Below are positions 26,992-37,543 of a stretch of DNA of 64,000 nucleotides, piece after piece (within the stretch, counting starts at the first letter, position 1; the number at the start of each line of letters is the position of its first letter). This stretch comes from Microbulbifer donghaiensis (GTDB taxonomy: Bacteria; Pseudomonadota; Gammaproteobacteria; Pseudomonadales; Cellvibrionaceae): assembly GCF_900129095.1 (NCBI RefSeq), contig NZ_FQVA01000005.1, positions 62,001-126,000 on the forward strand. Reading direction: 5' to 3'. Position numbers and translations under genes: made by a program. The notes under the pieces are model-generated. The model was not told the DNA's origin, made no database searches, and was given only the letters and a program-made list of their open reading frames with translations.

Positions 26992-29229
26992 TTACTGATT
27001 CACGGGCGCCATACAGGCCATATACACATCCAGTTCGTTTACTTCCGTTGGCAGGCTCCCCAGACTCAGTCGAACCTGGTCGAAGTCCTCATCTGAAGCG
27101 ATAACGATCACCCGCTGATTCACCGCACCGTCGACCTTGAACGCCACCAGCGAGCTGCCGGTTGAGCTGTCGCCGGTCGGTGTGCCATTCATCAAGGTGC
27201 TGATGGTGATAGTGTCCAGCAGTACCAGGTCGAGCAGTGAAGACGGCGTCTCCACCAGGAAGCCGATCATATAGCGGCCACTGTACTCGGAAGCGAAGGG
27301 CAGATCGACGTAGACAGATCCGCCCGCACCCGCGCCGACAGTGAGCCGTGATGCATCGGTAATCACGTTGTTGGTAATACGCCCCGGGCTGGTCACGGAA
27401 CAGCCACTGCATGGCTCGACGATACCCACATCCCTGCGTAGCGTATTGCTGGTGGTGATTGGCTGGAACTCGCCAATCGCCTGGCAGGTGGCCGCGAGAT
27501 CGTTGTCACAGACATCGCCGATGCCGTCGCCGTCGAAGTCATCCTGATCGGGGTTATGTGTCTGCGGGCAGTTATCGGCATCGTTATCGACGCCGTCATT
27601 GTCCACATCCGGGTCACAGGCATCGCCAATGCCGTCGCCGTCCGTATCCGTCTGATCCGGGTTCGGGATTGTCGGACAGTTGTCATCGTTGTCGTCCACG
27701 CCGTCGCCATCCTGGTCCGGATCACAGGCATCGCCGAAGCCGTCGCCGTCACTATCGGTCTGTGATGGGTTATTCACCAGCGGGCAGTTGTCGACGTCGT
27801 CGTTGACATTGTCGCCGTCCAGGTCGTCGTCACAGACATCGCCGATACCGTCGCCGTCGGTGTCGAGTTGATCGGCGTTGGCGGTCATCGGGCAGTTGTC
27901 GTCACTGTCACCGACGCCATCGCCGTCCGTATCATCATCACAGGCGTCGCCGATACCGTCGTTGTCGAGATCCGACTGGTCCGGATTTGCGACTCCAGGA
28001 CAGTTATCTTGCCCGTTATCGACACCGTCCCCGTCGCTGTCACCTTGATCACAAGTGTTGGTGGCATCCAGCGGGCAGTCATCGCTATCGTCGGGTGTGC
28101 CGTCGCCATCGCGATCATCATCGCAGGCGTCGCCTATACCATCGCCGTCCAGATCATTCTGGTTGTTATTAGGGGTCAGCGGGCAGTTGTCTTCGTCGTC
28201 GCCGACGTTGTCGTTGTCGTCATCGCCGTCGCAGGCATCGCCCTGACCGTCGCCGTCGCTGTCCAGCTGATCGCTGTTGGCTACTAGCGGGCAGTTGTCG
28301 ATGTCGTCCTCGACGCCGTCGTCGTCGCTGTCGGTCAGGTCGTCACAGGCATCGCCTATACCGTCGCCATCGGTGTCCCGCTGTGAGGAATTGGGATGCT
28401 GCGGGCAGTTGTCCACATCATTGCCAACGCCGTCGTCGTCATTGTCGATCAGGTCGTCGCAGACATCGCCGATACCGTCACCGTCCACGTCCACCTGATC
28501 CTCGTTGCTGACCAGCGGGCAATTGTCGCTGTCGTTGTCCACGCCGTCGCCGTCGCGGTCGCTGTCGCAGGCATCGCCGATGCCGTCGCCGTCCTGGTCG
28601 GCCTGGTCCTCATTGGGCGTCAGCGGGCAGTTATCGCTGCCGTCGCCGGTGCCGTCGCCGTCGTCGTCGCCGTCGCAGGCATCACCGCTGCCGTCGTTGT
28701 CCGTGTCTGCCTGATCAGAGTTGGCGTCGTTGGGGCAGTTGTCTGCGCCGTCATCGACGCCGTCATCGTCGGAGTCGCTGTCGGAGTCGCAGGCATCGCC
28801 GATGCCGTCATTGTCCTGATCCGACTGATCCGGGTTGGGGATTGCCGGGCAGTTATCCAGGCTGTCGGTCACCTCATCGCCATCGCGATCGTTATCGCAG
28901 GCGTCACCGGTACCGTCGCCGTCTATATCTGTTTGCTCGTTGTTGGGCACCAGCGGGCAGTTATCCTGCTCGTTGCCGACATCATCGCCATCCATGTCGG
29001 AATCACAGGCATCGCCGATGGTGTCCCTATCGGTATCGGCCTGGTCGGCATTGGCGGTATCGGGGCAGTTATCACTACTGTCGGCAATGCCGTCGCCATC
29101 CGTATCGACAACGGTTGCGGTCGTAGTGACTTGGGTAGTACTTAGTCGTTTGCCCTTTTTCGTGTCCGCGCTGCAGGCGGTTAGAGCAATGACTGAAAGG
29201 GTGAATAGCACGATCAGAAGACGGCGCAT
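26992..29229 (-). CDS. Thrombospondin type 3 repeat lipoprotein, calcium-binding
   Basis: About 745 residues from the ATG at 29229, preceded by GGAG; an upstream TTG at 29244 is less likely. A lipoprotein signal ends LTAC (Cys19). Residues of about 45-580 form 15 tandem thrombospondin type 3 repeats, each with DNCP, N-x-DQ-x-D and [10 protein letters not shown], whose acidic loops bind calcium. The tenth repeat is degenerate ([15 protein letters not shown], shortened). A C-terminal domain of about 165 residues with beta-strand character follows. The protein should sit on the outer membrane or surface as an extended calcium-stiffened rod; adhesion or display is inferred. It is very acidic. Confidence 0.9.
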   Translation of the reverse strand: MRRLLIVLFTLSVIALTACSADTKKGKRLSTTQVTTTATVVDTDGDGIADSSDNCPDTANADQADTDRDTIGDACDSDMDGDDVGNEQDNCPLVPNNEQTDIDGDGTGDACDNDRDGDEVTDSLDNCPAIPNPDQSDQDNDGIGDACDSDSDSDDDGVDDGADNCPNDANSDQADTDNDGSGDACDGDDDGDGTGDGSDNCPLTPNEDQADQDGDGIGDACDSDRDGDGVDNDSDNCPLVSNEDQVDVDGDGIGDVCDDLIDNDDDGVGNDVDNCPQHPNSSQRDTDGDGIGDACDDLTDSDDDGVEDDIDNCPLVANSDQLDSDGDGQGDACDGDDDNDNVGDDEDNCPLTPNNNQNDLDGDGIGDACDDDRDGDGTPDDSDDCPLDATNTCDQGDSDGDGVDNGQDNCPGVANPDQSDLDNDGIGDACDDDTDGDGVGDSDDNCPMTANADQLDTDGDGIGDVCDDDLDGDNVNDDVDNCPLVNNPSQTDSDGDGFGDACDPDQDGDGVDDNDDNCPTIPNPDQTDTDGDGIGDACDPDVDNDGVDNDADNCPQTHNPDQDDFDGDGIGDVCDNDLAATCQAIGEFQPITTSNTLRRDVGIVEPCSGCSVTSPGRITNNVITDASRLTVGAGAGGSVYVDLPFASEYSGRYMIGFLVETPSSLLDLVLLDTITISTLMNGTPTGDSSTGSSLVAFKVDGAVNQRVIVIASDEDFDQVRLSLGSLPTEVNELDVYMACMAPVNQ

Positions 29230-29869
29230 GGATAAAATCTCCAAAACAAATTTCCTTTTTGTTATCTGCAGAGAACAAGGGTGTACTTATGCTGTTCAAG
29301 CAGTCGGATACACGGCGAGTACTTCTTATTGATGTGCCGTACATCCATCACCTACTTCCCTGTAGGGCCGGCATCGTTGCCGCTGATGGGATCGGAGGAG
29401 TTCCCGGGAATCGCGGTGTACGTTGCCGGACGTCTTTATACTTCTTTGCAGCCTGAGTTCTAACTCAAATTGTGACTCACCGCTAAATATTGGCGTGACA
29501 TTAATCAAGTAATCGTCTGGCAGGTCAATAATTGTGCGGCCCGGCGCGAATTTCAACGAGGGGGGTCAGAAGGCGTTTGGAGGCTGACGCAATCGCCGGT
29601 TGGAAATTTAACGCAGCCGAAGTCCGTTATGGGGGCACAAAGTCTGATGAAGCTCTATCCGGGAGCATGCGGTGGCCTGCGGGTGCGCAAGCCGGAAGCG
29701 GAAAGCGGTCTGTGGATTGTGACTCGGCTCGCCATGTGGCACAGGCAATATGTGCAGTCGGGAGCCCCGCAGCCGAGGTGGTCGGCGAGGGGGGAATGGC
29801 CAGTTCCGGATTTGACTAGTCTCGATCGCCGCATCGCCCTACACTGCCGGCCAGTGAGAGGAGATCTAC
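29230..29869. other. Intergenic region before the Ada-AlkA gene
   Basis: About 640 bp between divergent genes with no convincing coding sequence. Open frames are short, lack ribosome-binding sites and have no recognisable domains. It includes AT-rich patches near 29460-29520 that could be promoters, and a TTCCCGGGAA palindrome near 29401. A GAGAGGAG ribosome-binding site precedes the gene at 29870. Confidence 0.4.
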
Positions 29870-31336
29870 ATGCGGCTCGACCCGGCAATCTGTTCCAGCG
29901 CGCGACTCGCCCGTGACCGGCGTTTCGATGGGCGTTTCTTCACCGCGGTGAAGACCACCGGCATATTCTGTCGACCCATCTGTCCCGCGCGGCCGCCACT
30001 GGAGCGCAATGTGACCTACTACGGGACGGCAGCCGAGGCGGCGAATGCTGGCTGTCGCCCCTGCCTGCGTTGCCGGCCCGACTCGGCGCCGGGCAGTCCG
30101 GCCTGGGGGCTGGTATCCACCACGGTGCAGCGCGCGCTGAATCTGATGCGCAGCGAGCGCGAGGCGGAATCCGTAGAGAGCCTGGCGGCGCGCCTTGGCG
30201 TCAGCAGTCGCTACCTGCGGCGGCTGTTTGCCGAACACCTGGGCGTCAGCCCGCTCGCAGTGTGGCAGGCGGAACGTGCGCTGTTTGCATTCCGGCTGTT
30301 GCGCGATACCAGCCTGCCGATTGCCGATATCGCGTTTGAAGCGGGTTTCAACAGCCTGCGTCGATTCAACGGAGTGTTTAAACAGATTTACCACCGCACC
30401 CCTTCGGAAGTCCGCCGCGAGCGGGCAGCCGGGGAGGGAAGCGGCAGCCGGGGCGCAAGGACCCGCATTTATCTGGATTATCGACCGCCACTGGACTGGC
30501 CGCAGTTACTGGCATTTCTGGGCGCGCGGACTCTGGCTGGGGTGGAGCGGGTCGACGGGGACGTGTACCAGCGCAGTTTCGCCCTCGACCAGTTTCGCGG
30601 CGTGCTGCGCGTAGTCAACCAGGCGGAGAGGAATCGCCTGGTAGTGGAAGTGGAAGGCGAAGGCGGCGGTGCGGCACTTTACCAGGTTAACCAGCGGCTG
30701 CGCCGGCTGTTCGATCTGGATGCCGATACCGAGGCGATCTCCGCCGTGCTGCTACAGGATCCGCTATTGGCGAAGCAGTTGACGCTGTCGCCGGGAGTGC
30801 GGCTGCCCGGCGCCTGGGACCCGTTCGAGTACGCTTTGCGCGCGATTCTCGGCCAGCAGATTTCCGTTGCCGCCGCCACTACTATCGCCGGCCGCCTGGT
30901 GGCCCGCTACGGGGAGTCGTTTGTCGACAGCGCGGGGAATGAGCAATGGCTGTTCCCGACTGCGCAGCGCCTGGAGGGGGCAGATTTCACGGGCTTGGGC
31001 CTGACCCGGACACGGGCGCAGACGCTGCGCGAGTTTGTCGCCGCGACCCTGGATGGACGGGTGAATTTTGCCGAGCCAGAGCTGGACGAGTGGTGCCGGC
31101 AGGTCACGGCGCTGCCGGGTATCGGCGACTGGACCGCACACTATATCGCCATGCGCGGCCTGTCGATGCCGGACGCGTTTCCGGCATCGGACCTGGGCAT
31201 ATTGCAGGCGCTCGGCAGCGGGGGCGAGAAGGCCAAACCGAAACAGGCCCTGGTGCGGGCCGAGAACTGGCGCCCGTGGCGGGCATACGCCGCACTGCTG
31301 TTGTGGCAGTCACTGAAATCCGGAGATCGACAATGA
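29870..31336 (+). CDS. alkA: Ada-type regulator fused to AlkA-type 3-methyladenine DNA glycosylase
   Basis: A 488-residue fusion. Residues 1-80 form an Ada zinc domain with all four cysteines (Cys34, Cys38, Cys65, Cys68 in GIFCRPIC and CRPCLRC). The first is the methylphosphotriester acceptor in E. coli Ada (Cys38). An AraC-type helix-turn-helix follows (about 85-185, with DIAFEAGFNSLRRFN). The C-terminal part is an AlkA glycosylase with the helix-hairpin-helix LPGIGDWTAHYIAMR and the catalytic Asp441 in ASDLGI. The architecture couples sensing of alkylated DNA to gene activation and base excision. The stop overlaps the ogt start (ATGA). Confidence 0.92.
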   Translation: MRLDPAICSSARLARDRRFDGRFFTAVKTTGIFCRPICPARPPLERNVTYYGTAAEAANAGCRPCLRCRPDSAPGSPAWGLVSTTVQRALNLMRSEREAESVESLAARLGVSSRYLRRLFAEHLGVSPLAVWQAERALFAFRLLRDTSLPIADIAFEAGFNSLRRFNGVFKQIYHRTPSEVRRERAAGEGSGSRGARTRIYLDYRPPLDWPQLLAFLGARTLAGVERVDGDVYQRSFALDQFRGVLRVVNQAERNRLVVEVEGEGGGAALYQVNQRLRRLFDLDADTEAISAVLLQDPLLAKQLTLSPGVRLPGAWDPFEYALRAILGQQISVAAATTIAGRLVARYGESFVDSAGNEQWLFPTAQRLEGADFTGLGLTRTRAQTLREFVAATLDGRVNFAEPELDEWCRQVTALPGIGDWTAHYIAMRGLSMPDAFPASDLGILQALGSGGEKAKPKQALVRAENWRPWRAYAALLLWQSLKSGDRQ

Positions 31337-31833
31337 CAAACTACGAAATCTACTCCACCGGCTTCGGTGAGATTTGCATAGCCGCAGACGATCAGGGGCT
31401 GGTCGCGCTGGAGTTTTGTGGCGATGGCCGGGAGCTACGGGTAGGGCCGGACTGGCAGCGCCGCCGGACAGAGCTGACCGACTGCGCCGCCCGGCAGCTG
31501 GAGGAATACTTTGCTGGCGAGCGGCGGGAATTCGAGCTGCCGTTGAACCCCCGCGGCACCGAATTTCAGCGCCGCGTCTGGGATGCGCTCGCGGGCATAC
31601 CCTACGGCGAAACCCGCAGCTATCGCGAGCAGGCGGAAGCACTAGGCAACTTGAAAGCGATTCGGGCCGTGGCCCGTGCCAACGGTGCCAATCCCATCGC
31701 CATCGTGATCCCCTGTCACCGGGTCATCGGCGCGGACGGCACCCTGACCGGCTACGCCGGCGGCCTGGAGATGAAAGCCCGCTTGCTGACGCTGGAGGGC
31801 GCCCGCTTCGTGCAGCAGAGCGCGCTGCTGTAG
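31333..31833 (+). CDS. ogt: Methylated-DNA-protein-cysteine methyltransferase
   Basis: A 166-residue suicide methyltransferase that removes methyl groups from O6-methylguanine. The active site IPCHRVIG places the acceptor at Cys128, and the conserved GTEFQRRVWDALAGIPYGETRSY helix precedes it. The ATG at 31333 overlaps the TGA of the Ada-AlkA gene by 4 bp and GGAG lies upstream, so translation is coupled. The longer open frame upstream (from 30946) is just the shadow of alkA. Together the two genes hold all the activities of E. coli Ada plus AlkA. Confidence 0.95.
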   Translation: MTNYEIYSTGFGEICIAADDQGLVALEFCGDGRELRVGPDWQRRRTELTDCAARQLEEYFAGERREFELPLNPRGTEFQRRVWDALAGIPYGETRSYREQAEALGNLKAIRAVARANGANPIAIVIPCHRVIGADGTLTGYAGGLEMKARLLTLEGARFVQQSALL

Positions 31834-31934
31834 CGGACCAGCCTCCGGGAAAAGCGCAAGGTCCATCCGCTAGCCACAATCCCCTCCACGCGGGATAATA
31901 GCCGGCTTGCACCAAATGAATGCCCGGAGGCCAA

Positions 31935-32465
31935 ATGCTGTACAGATTGGGGGATAAACAGCCACAACTGGAAGGTGAGGGGCACTATATTGCGCCCGGT
32001 GCCCATGTGATCGGCAATGTCAGAATGCTCAGTCACAGCAGCGTGTGGTTCAATGCGGTGGTGCGCGGCGATTGCGATCTGATCACCATTGGCGAGTACA
32101 GCAATGTACAGGACGGCTCTGTGCTGCACACAGACCCGGGCGTTCCCCTGACGATCGGTACCGGCGTGACCATCGGTCACAAGGTAATGCTGCACGGTTG
32201 CACTATCGGCGACTACAGCCTGATCGGCATCAATGCGGTGGTACTGAACGGCGCGAAGATTGGCAAGTGCTGCATCATCGGCGCCAATGCCCTGGTCACC
32301 GAAAATGCCGAAATCCCCGATTACTCCATGGTGCTGGGCAGCCCCGGTAAGGTTGTCAGAACCCTCGATGAATCCACCTTCGAACTGCTCAAGGCCAGCA
32401 GCGACCACTACGCCGACAACGGCAGGCGCTTTGCCGAGCAGTTAGTCCCTATCGCGGAATCGTGA
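31935..32465 (+). CDS. Gamma-class carbonic anhydrase family protein (YrdA-like)
   Basis: About 176 residues from the ATG at 31935, which has GGAGG just upstream; an ATG at 31920 lies before that site. The protein is a left-handed beta helix of hexapeptide repeats ([36 protein letters not shown]...). Candidate metal-binding histidines lie in LHTDPG and GHKVMLHGC. Homologues are called gamma carbonic anhydrase or YrdA, but activity has not been shown for many. It overlaps the next gene by one base. Confidence 0.85.
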   Translation: MLYRLGDKQPQLEGEGHYIAPGAHVIGNVRMLSHSSVWFNAVVRGDCDLITIGEYSNVQDGSVLHTDPGVPLTIGTGVTIGHKVMLHGCTIGDYSLIGINAVVLNGAKIGKCCIIGANALVTENAEIPDYSMVLGSPGKVVRTLDESTFELLKASSDHYADNGRRFAEQLVPIAES

Positions 32466-32680
32466 TGCCAGAAAAAGTAGTATTGGCCGAATTGCCGGTG
32501 GAAAAGCCCGTGAAGTCCCCTTGTATTTCTGTGTGCGCGCTGAATGCGCAGGATATCTGCGAGGGCTGTTTCCGCAGCGGTATGGAAATCAGTCGCTGGG
32601 GGACCATGAGTAACGATGAGCGCCGTTCTGTGCTGAAGTGCTGTACCGAACGCGCGCGGCAGATGGGCCGTATTTGGTAG
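32465..32680 (+). CDS. DUF1289 small protein
   Basis: A 71-residue protein with the DUF1289 pattern: [22 protein letters not shown] followed by [17 protein letters not shown]. The four cysteines could bind a metal or iron-sulfur centre, but the function is unknown. Its ATG shares one base with the stop of the carbonic-anhydrase-like gene, so the two are translationally coupled. Confidence 0.85.
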   Translation: MPEKVVLAELPVEKPVKSPCISVCALNAQDICEGCFRSGMEISRWGTMSNDERRSVLKCCTERARQMGRIW

Positions 32681-32724
32681 ATACGAAAAGCTTACGAAGC
32701 TGAATTCTATAAGTTTGCACTCAA

Positions 32725-32830
32725 GCCGGGTGGGGGGCGTCTTTCCGGGACCGTCGGAGGCATGGATGCCGACGCCGAGCGTACAGGGACGTATTCACAG
32801 CGTGTCCCGGAAAGACGCCCCCCACCCGGC
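32725..32830. repeat. Long perfect inverted repeat upstream of dnaE
   Basis: Two 27-nt arms, 32725-32751 and 32804-32830, are perfect reverse complements (the left arm ends TTTCCGGGAC). The 52-nt centre contains its own hairpin (CGTCGG at 32752-32757, CCGACG at 32769-32774) and the sequence CAGGGACGTATTCA. The right arm ends 40 bp before the dnaE start. A second element with the same plan precedes eno at 42684-42808. It is probably a dispersed intergenic repeat family. Confidence 0.85.
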
Positions 32831-32870
32831 GCCCCGAAAAGAGTCGGGAAGCCGGAAAGTACTAAAAAAT

Positions 32871-35800
32871 ATGACCCAACCCTTTGTCCATTTACGAGTT
32901 CACTCGGAATTTTCGCTGATCGACGGCCTGGTGCGGATCAAGCCGCTGGTGGCGCGCGCGGCGGAGCTGCAGATGCCGGCGCTGGCGCTGACCGACCAGA
33001 CCAACTTCTACGGCCAGATCAAGTTTTACCGCGCCTGTCTCGGTGCCGGAATCAAGCCGCTCACCGGCGTCGACTTCTGGCTCAGCGAGGGCGGCGAAGA
33101 CAAGCCGACACTGATTACCCTCTATGCGATGAACGGCGACGGTTACCGCAACGTGACCGAGCTGATCTCCCGCGCCTGGATGGAGGGGCAGTACCACGGC
33201 AATGCCTATGTGCGCCGCGAGTGGCTGAAGGACTACAGCGAGGGCGTGCTGATGCTGTCCGGTGCCAAGTACGGCGACGTCGGCCGCGCGCTGATCGCCG
33301 GGCGCCGGGCCCAGGCGGAAGAGCTGGCCCGCGATTGGGCGCAGATCTTTCCCGGTCGCTATTACCTGGAACTGCAACGCACCGGTCGCCCGGGTGATGA
33401 GGAGTATCTGCACGCGGCGGTCAGCCTGGCCCAGGAGCTGAACCTGCCGGTCGTGGCCACCAACGATGTGCGCTTCCTCGAGGAGAGCGAATTCGAGGCC
33501 CACGAGGTGCGTGTCTGTATTCATGAAGGTCGCGCCCTGGACGACCCGCGCCGCGAGCGCCGCTACTCGGCGGAACAGTATTTCCGCACGCCGGATGAGA
33601 TGTGGGAACTGTTCAGCGATATCCCGGAGGCTCTCCTCAATACCGTGGAAATTGCCCGGCGCTGCTCGGCGCCGATTCAACTGGGCAAATATTTCCTGCC
33701 GGAATTTCCCATCCCCGAGGGGATGACCGAGAACCAGTTCTTCGAGAAGGTGTCCTTCGATGGGCTTGAGCGGCGCCTGGAGAAAATCCTCGACAAGTCC
33801 GCGCCGGACTACGGGTCGCGCCGCGCGGTCTATGAAGACCGCCTGCGCTTCGAGCTGGACATCATTTGCCAGATGGGTTTCCCCGGCTACTTCCTGATCG
33901 TGATGGACTTTATCCAGTGGGCCAAGGACCACGATATCCCGGTAGGGCCGGGGCGGGGCTCCGGTGCCGGCTCGCTGGTGGCCTACTCTCTGGATATTAC
34001 CGATCTGGATCCGCTGCAGTACGACTTGCTGTTCGAGCGCTTCCTGAACCCGGAGCGGGTTTCCATGCCCGACTTCGACGTCGACTTCTGTATGGAGAAG
34101 CGCGACCGCGTGATCGGCTACGTGGCCGACAACTACGGCCGCCAGGCGGTGAGCCAGATCATTACCTTCGGTACCATGGCGGCGAAGGCGGTGGTGCGCG
34201 ACGTGGCGCGGGTACAGGGCAAGTCTTACGGCCTCGCCGACAAGCTGTCGAAGATGATTCCGCCGGATGTGGGCATGACCCTGCAGAAGGCCTTCGATCA
34301 GGAAGAAGTGCTGCGGGAATTCCTCGAGAGCGACGAAGAGGGCCAGGAAATCTGGGAAATGGCCCTGCAGCTCGAGGGCGTGGCCCGTAACGTCGGCAAG
34401 CACGCCGGTGGCGTGGTTATCGCACCGACCAAGCTGACCGATTTCGCGCCGCTTTACTGCGACGAGACCGGCGCCGGCCTCGTAACCCAGTTCGACAAGA
34501 ACGACGTGGAAGACGCCGGCCTGGTGAAGTTCGACTTCCTCGGCCTGCGCACGCTCACCATCATCGACTGGGCCAAGCGCATGGTGGACGAGCAGCGCGC
34601 GCAGGAAGGCCTGGAACCGCTGGTGATCGAAACGCTGCCGCTGGACGACGATGAAACCTTCAAGCTGATCAAGCGCGCCGAAACCACCGCGGTATTCCAG
34701 CTGGAATCCCGCGGTATGAAGGACCTGATCAAGCGCCTGCAACCGGACAACCTCGAGGACATGATCGCCCTGGTGGCGCTGTTCCGCCCGGGTCCGCTGC
34801 AGTCGGGCATGGTGGACGACTTCATCAACCGGAAACACGGCCGCGCCCAGGTGGCCTATCCGGATGCCAAGTACCAGCACGAAAAACTGCAGCCGATCCT
34901 GGAGCCGACCTACGGCGTTATCGTTTACCAGGAACAGGTCATGCAGATCGCCCAGGAGCTCGCGGGCTATACCCTCGGCGGTGCGGACATGCTGCGTCGC
35001 GCCATGGGTAAGAAAAAGCCCGAAGAGATGGCGAAGCAGCGCAGCACCTTCGAGGACGGCGCCAAGTCGCAGGGCGTCGATCCCGAGCTGGCGATGAAGA
35101 TCTTCGACCTGGTGGAGAAATTTGCCGGCTACGGTTTCAACAAGTCGCACTCGGCTGCCTACGCGCTGGTGTCCTACCAGACTGCCTGGCTCAAAGCACA
35201 CTACCCGTCACAGTTTATGGCCGCCACCATGTCTTCCGACATGGACAAGACCGACAAGGTGGTGACCTTTATCGAAGAGTGCCGGGCCATGGGGCTCACC
35301 CTGGTACCGCCGGACGTGAACCTCGGCAGCTACCAGTTCTCGGTGCCAGTCTCCTTGAATGGCGACAGCCGCATCATCTACGGTCTCGGCGCCATCAAGG
35401 GCCTGGGCGAGGGCCCGATCGAGAACATCATCAAGGTGCGTGAAGAGGGCGGGCCGTTTACCGACCTGTTCGACTTCTGCTCCCGGATCGATCCGCGCAA
35501 GGTCAACAAGCGCGCGCTCGAAGCGCTGGTGCGCTCCGGTGCGCTGGACAGCATAGGCCCGGATGTGGATGGCGTCGACGGCCTGGATTACTCCCGCGCG
35601 GTGCTGTTCAACGCGCTGGATGAAGCGGTGAAGGCGGCGGAACAGCAGGCGGCCAACGCCAGTGCGGGCATGATGGACCTATTTGGCGAAGTGGTGCCCC
35701 AGGCGTCCGACGGCGACGTTTATGCCGAGTTCCGCCGCGCCCGCCCGTGGGGCATCCGCGAGCGTCTCGAGGGCGAGAAGAACACGCTCGGCCTCTATCT

Positions 35801-36410
35801 GACGGGTCACCCGATCGACGAATACGAGGATGAGCTCAAGCACCTGGTGAAGGCACGCATCGCCGACCTGAGGCCGGGCAAGGAAGGGCAGAAGGTGGCC
35901 GGGCTGGTGGTGGCCATGCGGGTGATGAAGACCAAGCGCGGCGATACCATGGCGATCGTGACCCTGGACGACAGGAGCGGGCGTATCGAAGCGGCGGTGT
36001 TCAGTGAGGCGTTCGGCGAGCATCGCGAAAAGCTGGCCAAGGATTCGCTGCTGGTACTGGACGGCCCCGTCGCCCACGACGATTACAGCGGCGGCCTGAA
36101 GATGACCGTGAACGGCGTCTCCACCCTGGATGAGCTGCGCCAGCGCAGCGTGAATGGTGTGCGCCTGCAGCTGGAGAGCGCGGCGGCCACGCCGGGCCTG
36201 GCCAAGCGCCTGGCCGCCTGCCTGCAACCCTATACCGGCGGACCGGCCAGTAGCTGCGGTGTCAGCCTGGAAGTGATGCGCAGCGACGCCCGCGGCATCT
36301 ACCGGTTGCCATCTGAGTGGAATGTGGAGCCAAATGACCAGTTGGTGCAGTCATTGCGCGAATTGCTTGGGCGTGAGCGGGTGGCCCTCGACTACACTGA
36401 GCGACGGTGA
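32871..36410 (+). CDS. dnaE: DNA polymerase III alpha subunit
   Basis: About 1179 residues from the ATG at 32871 ([19 protein letters not shown]), close to the 1160 of E. coli. The frame stays open back to 32715, but that part is the inverted repeat, not protein. The N-terminal PHP domain is followed by the polymerase core with [10 protein letters not shown] and the catalytic PDFDVDFCM (Asp401, Asp403, with Asp405 alongside). A helix-hairpin-helix and OB-fold region ([26 protein letters not shown]) lies near the C terminus. It is the replicative polymerase subunit. accA follows 94 bp later, as in many gammaproteobacteria. Confidence 0.97.
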   Translation: MTQPFVHLRVHSEFSLIDGLVRIKPLVARAAELQMPALALTDQTNFYGQIKFYRACLGAGIKPLTGVDFWLSEGGEDKPTLITLYAMNGDGYRNVTELISRAWMEGQYHGNAYVRREWLKDYSEGVLMLSGAKYGDVGRALIAGRRAQAEELARDWAQIFPGRYYLELQRTGRPGDEEYLHAAVSLAQELNLPVVATNDVRFLEESEFEAHEVRVCIHEGRALDDPRRERRYSAEQYFRTPDEMWELFSDIPEALLNTVEIARRCSAPIQLGKYFLPEFPIPEGMTENQFFEKVSFDGLERRLEKILDKSAPDYGSRRAVYEDRLRFELDIICQMGFPGYFLIVMDFIQWAKDHDIPVGPGRGSGAGSLVAYSLDITDLDPLQYDLLFERFLNPERVSMPDFDVDFCMEKRDRVIGYVADNYGRQAVSQIITFGTMAAKAVVRDVARVQGKSYGLADKLSKMIPPDVGMTLQKAFDQEEVLREFLESDEEGQEIWEMALQLEGVARNVGKHAGGVVIAPTKLTDFAPLYCDETGAGLVTQFDKNDVEDAGLVKFDFLGLRTLTIIDWAKRMVDEQRAQEGLEPLVIETLPLDDDETFKLIKRAETTAVFQLESRGMKDLIKRLQPDNLEDMIALVALFRPGPLQSGMVDDFINRKHGRAQVAYPDAKYQHEKLQPILEPTYGVIVYQEQVMQIAQELAGYTLGGADMLRRAMGKKKPEEMAKQRSTFEDGAKSQGVDPELAMKIFDLVEKFAGYGFNKSHSAAYALVSYQTAWLKAHYPSQFMAATMSSDMDKTDKVVTFIEECRAMGLTLVPPDVNLGSYQFSVPVSLNGDSRIIYGLGAIKGLGEGPIENIIKVREEGGPFTDLFDFCSRIDPRKVNKRALEALVRSGALDSIGPDVDGVDGLDYSRAVLFNALDEAVKAAEQQAANASAGMMDLFGEVVPQASDGDVYAEFRRARPWGIRERLEGEKNTLGLYLTGHPIDEYEDELKHLVKARIADLRPGKEGQKVAGLVVAMRVMKTKRGDTMAIVTLDDRSGRIEAAVFSEAFGEHREKLAKDSLLVLDGPVAHDDYSGGLKMTVNGVSTLDELRQRSVNGVRLQLESAAATPGLAKRLAACLQPYTGGPASSCGVSLEVMRSDARGIYRLPSEWNVEPNDQLVQSLRELLGRERVALDYTERR

Positions 36411-36504
36411 TTGTGTCCGGGGTCGACTGGCTGGTTCTGTACAGGTAAGCTATGCCGCCATTATTTCCTTGGTGGCGTTGAATTGAGTTAAAGGCGCGGA
36501 TTTC

Positions 36505-37461
36505 ATGAATTTCAATTTTCTCGAGTTTGAACAGCCGATTGCTGAACTGGAAAGCAAGATAAAAGAGCTGCAGCACGTGGGTGATGACAACGAGCTGAAT
36601 ATTGCCGACGAAGTGGCTCGCCTGCGGGAAAAGAGCAAGAGCCTGACCGAATCCATCTACTCCGACCTGTCACCGTGGCAGGTGGTGCAGGTGGCGCGCC
36701 ATCCTCAGCGCCCCTATTCGAAAGACTATATCGAGCGCATCTTCACCGACTGGGACGAGCTGCACGGCGATCGCCATTTCGGTGATGACAAGGCGATCAT
36801 TGCGGGCATCGCGCGCCTGAATGGCATGCCGGTGGCGGTGATCGGCGAGGAGAAGGGCCGCACTGTCAATGAGAAGGTGGCCCGCAACTTCGGTATGCCG
36901 AAACCCGAGGGCTACCGCAAGGCGCTGCGCATCATGGAAATGGCCGAGCGCTTCAAAATGCCGGTGCTGACCCTGATCGATACACCTGGAGCCTACCCCG
37001 GCATCGACAGTGAAGAGCGCGGTATCAGTGAGGCCATCGCGCAGAATCTGGCGGTCATGTCGCGCCTGCGCACGCCGATTATCTGCACCGTGATCGGTGA
37101 GGGTTCCTCTGGTGGCGCGCTGGCGATCGGAGTCGGTGACCAGCTGAATATGCTGCAGTACTCCACTTACTTTGTGATCTCGCCGGAGGGCTGCGCCAAC
37201 ATTATCTGGAAGACCGTGGAAAAGGCGCCGCTAGCGGCCGAGGCCATGGGGGTGACTTCCGGTGTGCTCGAAGAGCTGGGTATCGTGGATGAGACGATTC
37301 CGGAGCCGCTTGGCGGCGCCCATCGCGACCCGGATACCATGGCCGCACGTCTGCAGGAGCGCCTCAGCGAACAGCTGGAGCAGTTGCGCGGTGTGCCGAT
37401 CGATGAACTGCTGGAAAAGCGTTACCAGCGTCTGATGAGCTACGGGAATATCGTCTCGTAA
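36505..37461 (+). CDS. accA: Acetyl-CoA carboxylase carboxyltransferase subunit alpha
   Basis: A 318-residue subunit of the carboxyltransferase that makes malonyl-CoA for fatty acid synthesis, working with AccD. Typical features are the N-terminal helical [18 protein letters not shown], then [31 protein letters not shown] and the oxyanion-type [13 protein letters not shown]. Length matches E. coli AccA (319). No strong Shine-Dalgarno is seen at the ATG. Position after dnaE is the standard order. Confidence 0.97.
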   Translation: MNFNFLEFEQPIAELESKIKELQHVGDDNELNIADEVARLREKSKSLTESIYSDLSPWQVVQVARHPQRPYSKDYIERIFTDWDELHGDRHFGDDKAIIAGIARLNGMPVAVIGEEKGRTVNEKVARNFGMPKPEGYRKALRIMEMAERFKMPVLTLIDTPGAYPGIDSEERGISEAIAQNLAVMSRLRTPIICTVIGEGSSGGALAIGVGDQLNMLQYSTYFVISPEGCANIIWKTVEKAPLAAEAMGVTSGVLEELGIVDETIPEPLGGAHRDPDTMAARLQERLSEQLEQLRGVPIDELLEKRYQRLMSYGNIVS

Positions 37462-37491
37462 TCATCCCCGCTTGCAGGCGTCACCCTCTGC

Positions 37492-37528
37492 CGGGATCGG
37501 GGGAGGGTGATAGCTCTCCCTGATCCCG
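37492..37528. terminator. Hairpin between convergent accA and degV
   Basis: CGGGATC (37492-37498) pairs with GATCCCG (37522-37528), and inner GGGAG with CTCCC. No T tract follows on either strand, so terminator function is only likely from its position between convergent genes. Confidence 0.4.
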
Positions 37529-37543
37529 CTATGCGGAGCGTCC

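Noticed and set aside
27500..29110. Regularly spaced similar units that could be mistaken for a CRISPR array
   Set aside because: The unit is about 108 bp and is coding (thrombospondin type 3); there are no unique spacers and no cas genes.
27868..29145. Long + strand open frames (valine- and isoleucine-rich) opposite the thrombospondin repeats
   Set aside because: They are antisense shadows of the repetitive DGDGIGD coding sequence; no start signals and low-complexity composition.
29532..29819. 95-codon plus-strand frame before the Ada-AlkA gene
   Set aside because: No ribosome-binding site and no domain; composition does not look like protein from this genome.
32715..32870. 52-codon N-terminal extension of dnaE
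   Set aside because: This stretch is the inverted repeat; the DnaE family begins at the ATG at 32871.
32892..35201. 769-codon minus-strand open frame opposite dnaE
   Set aside because: It is a GC-skew shadow of dnaE; the plus strand has clear polymerase motifs and the minus frame has none.
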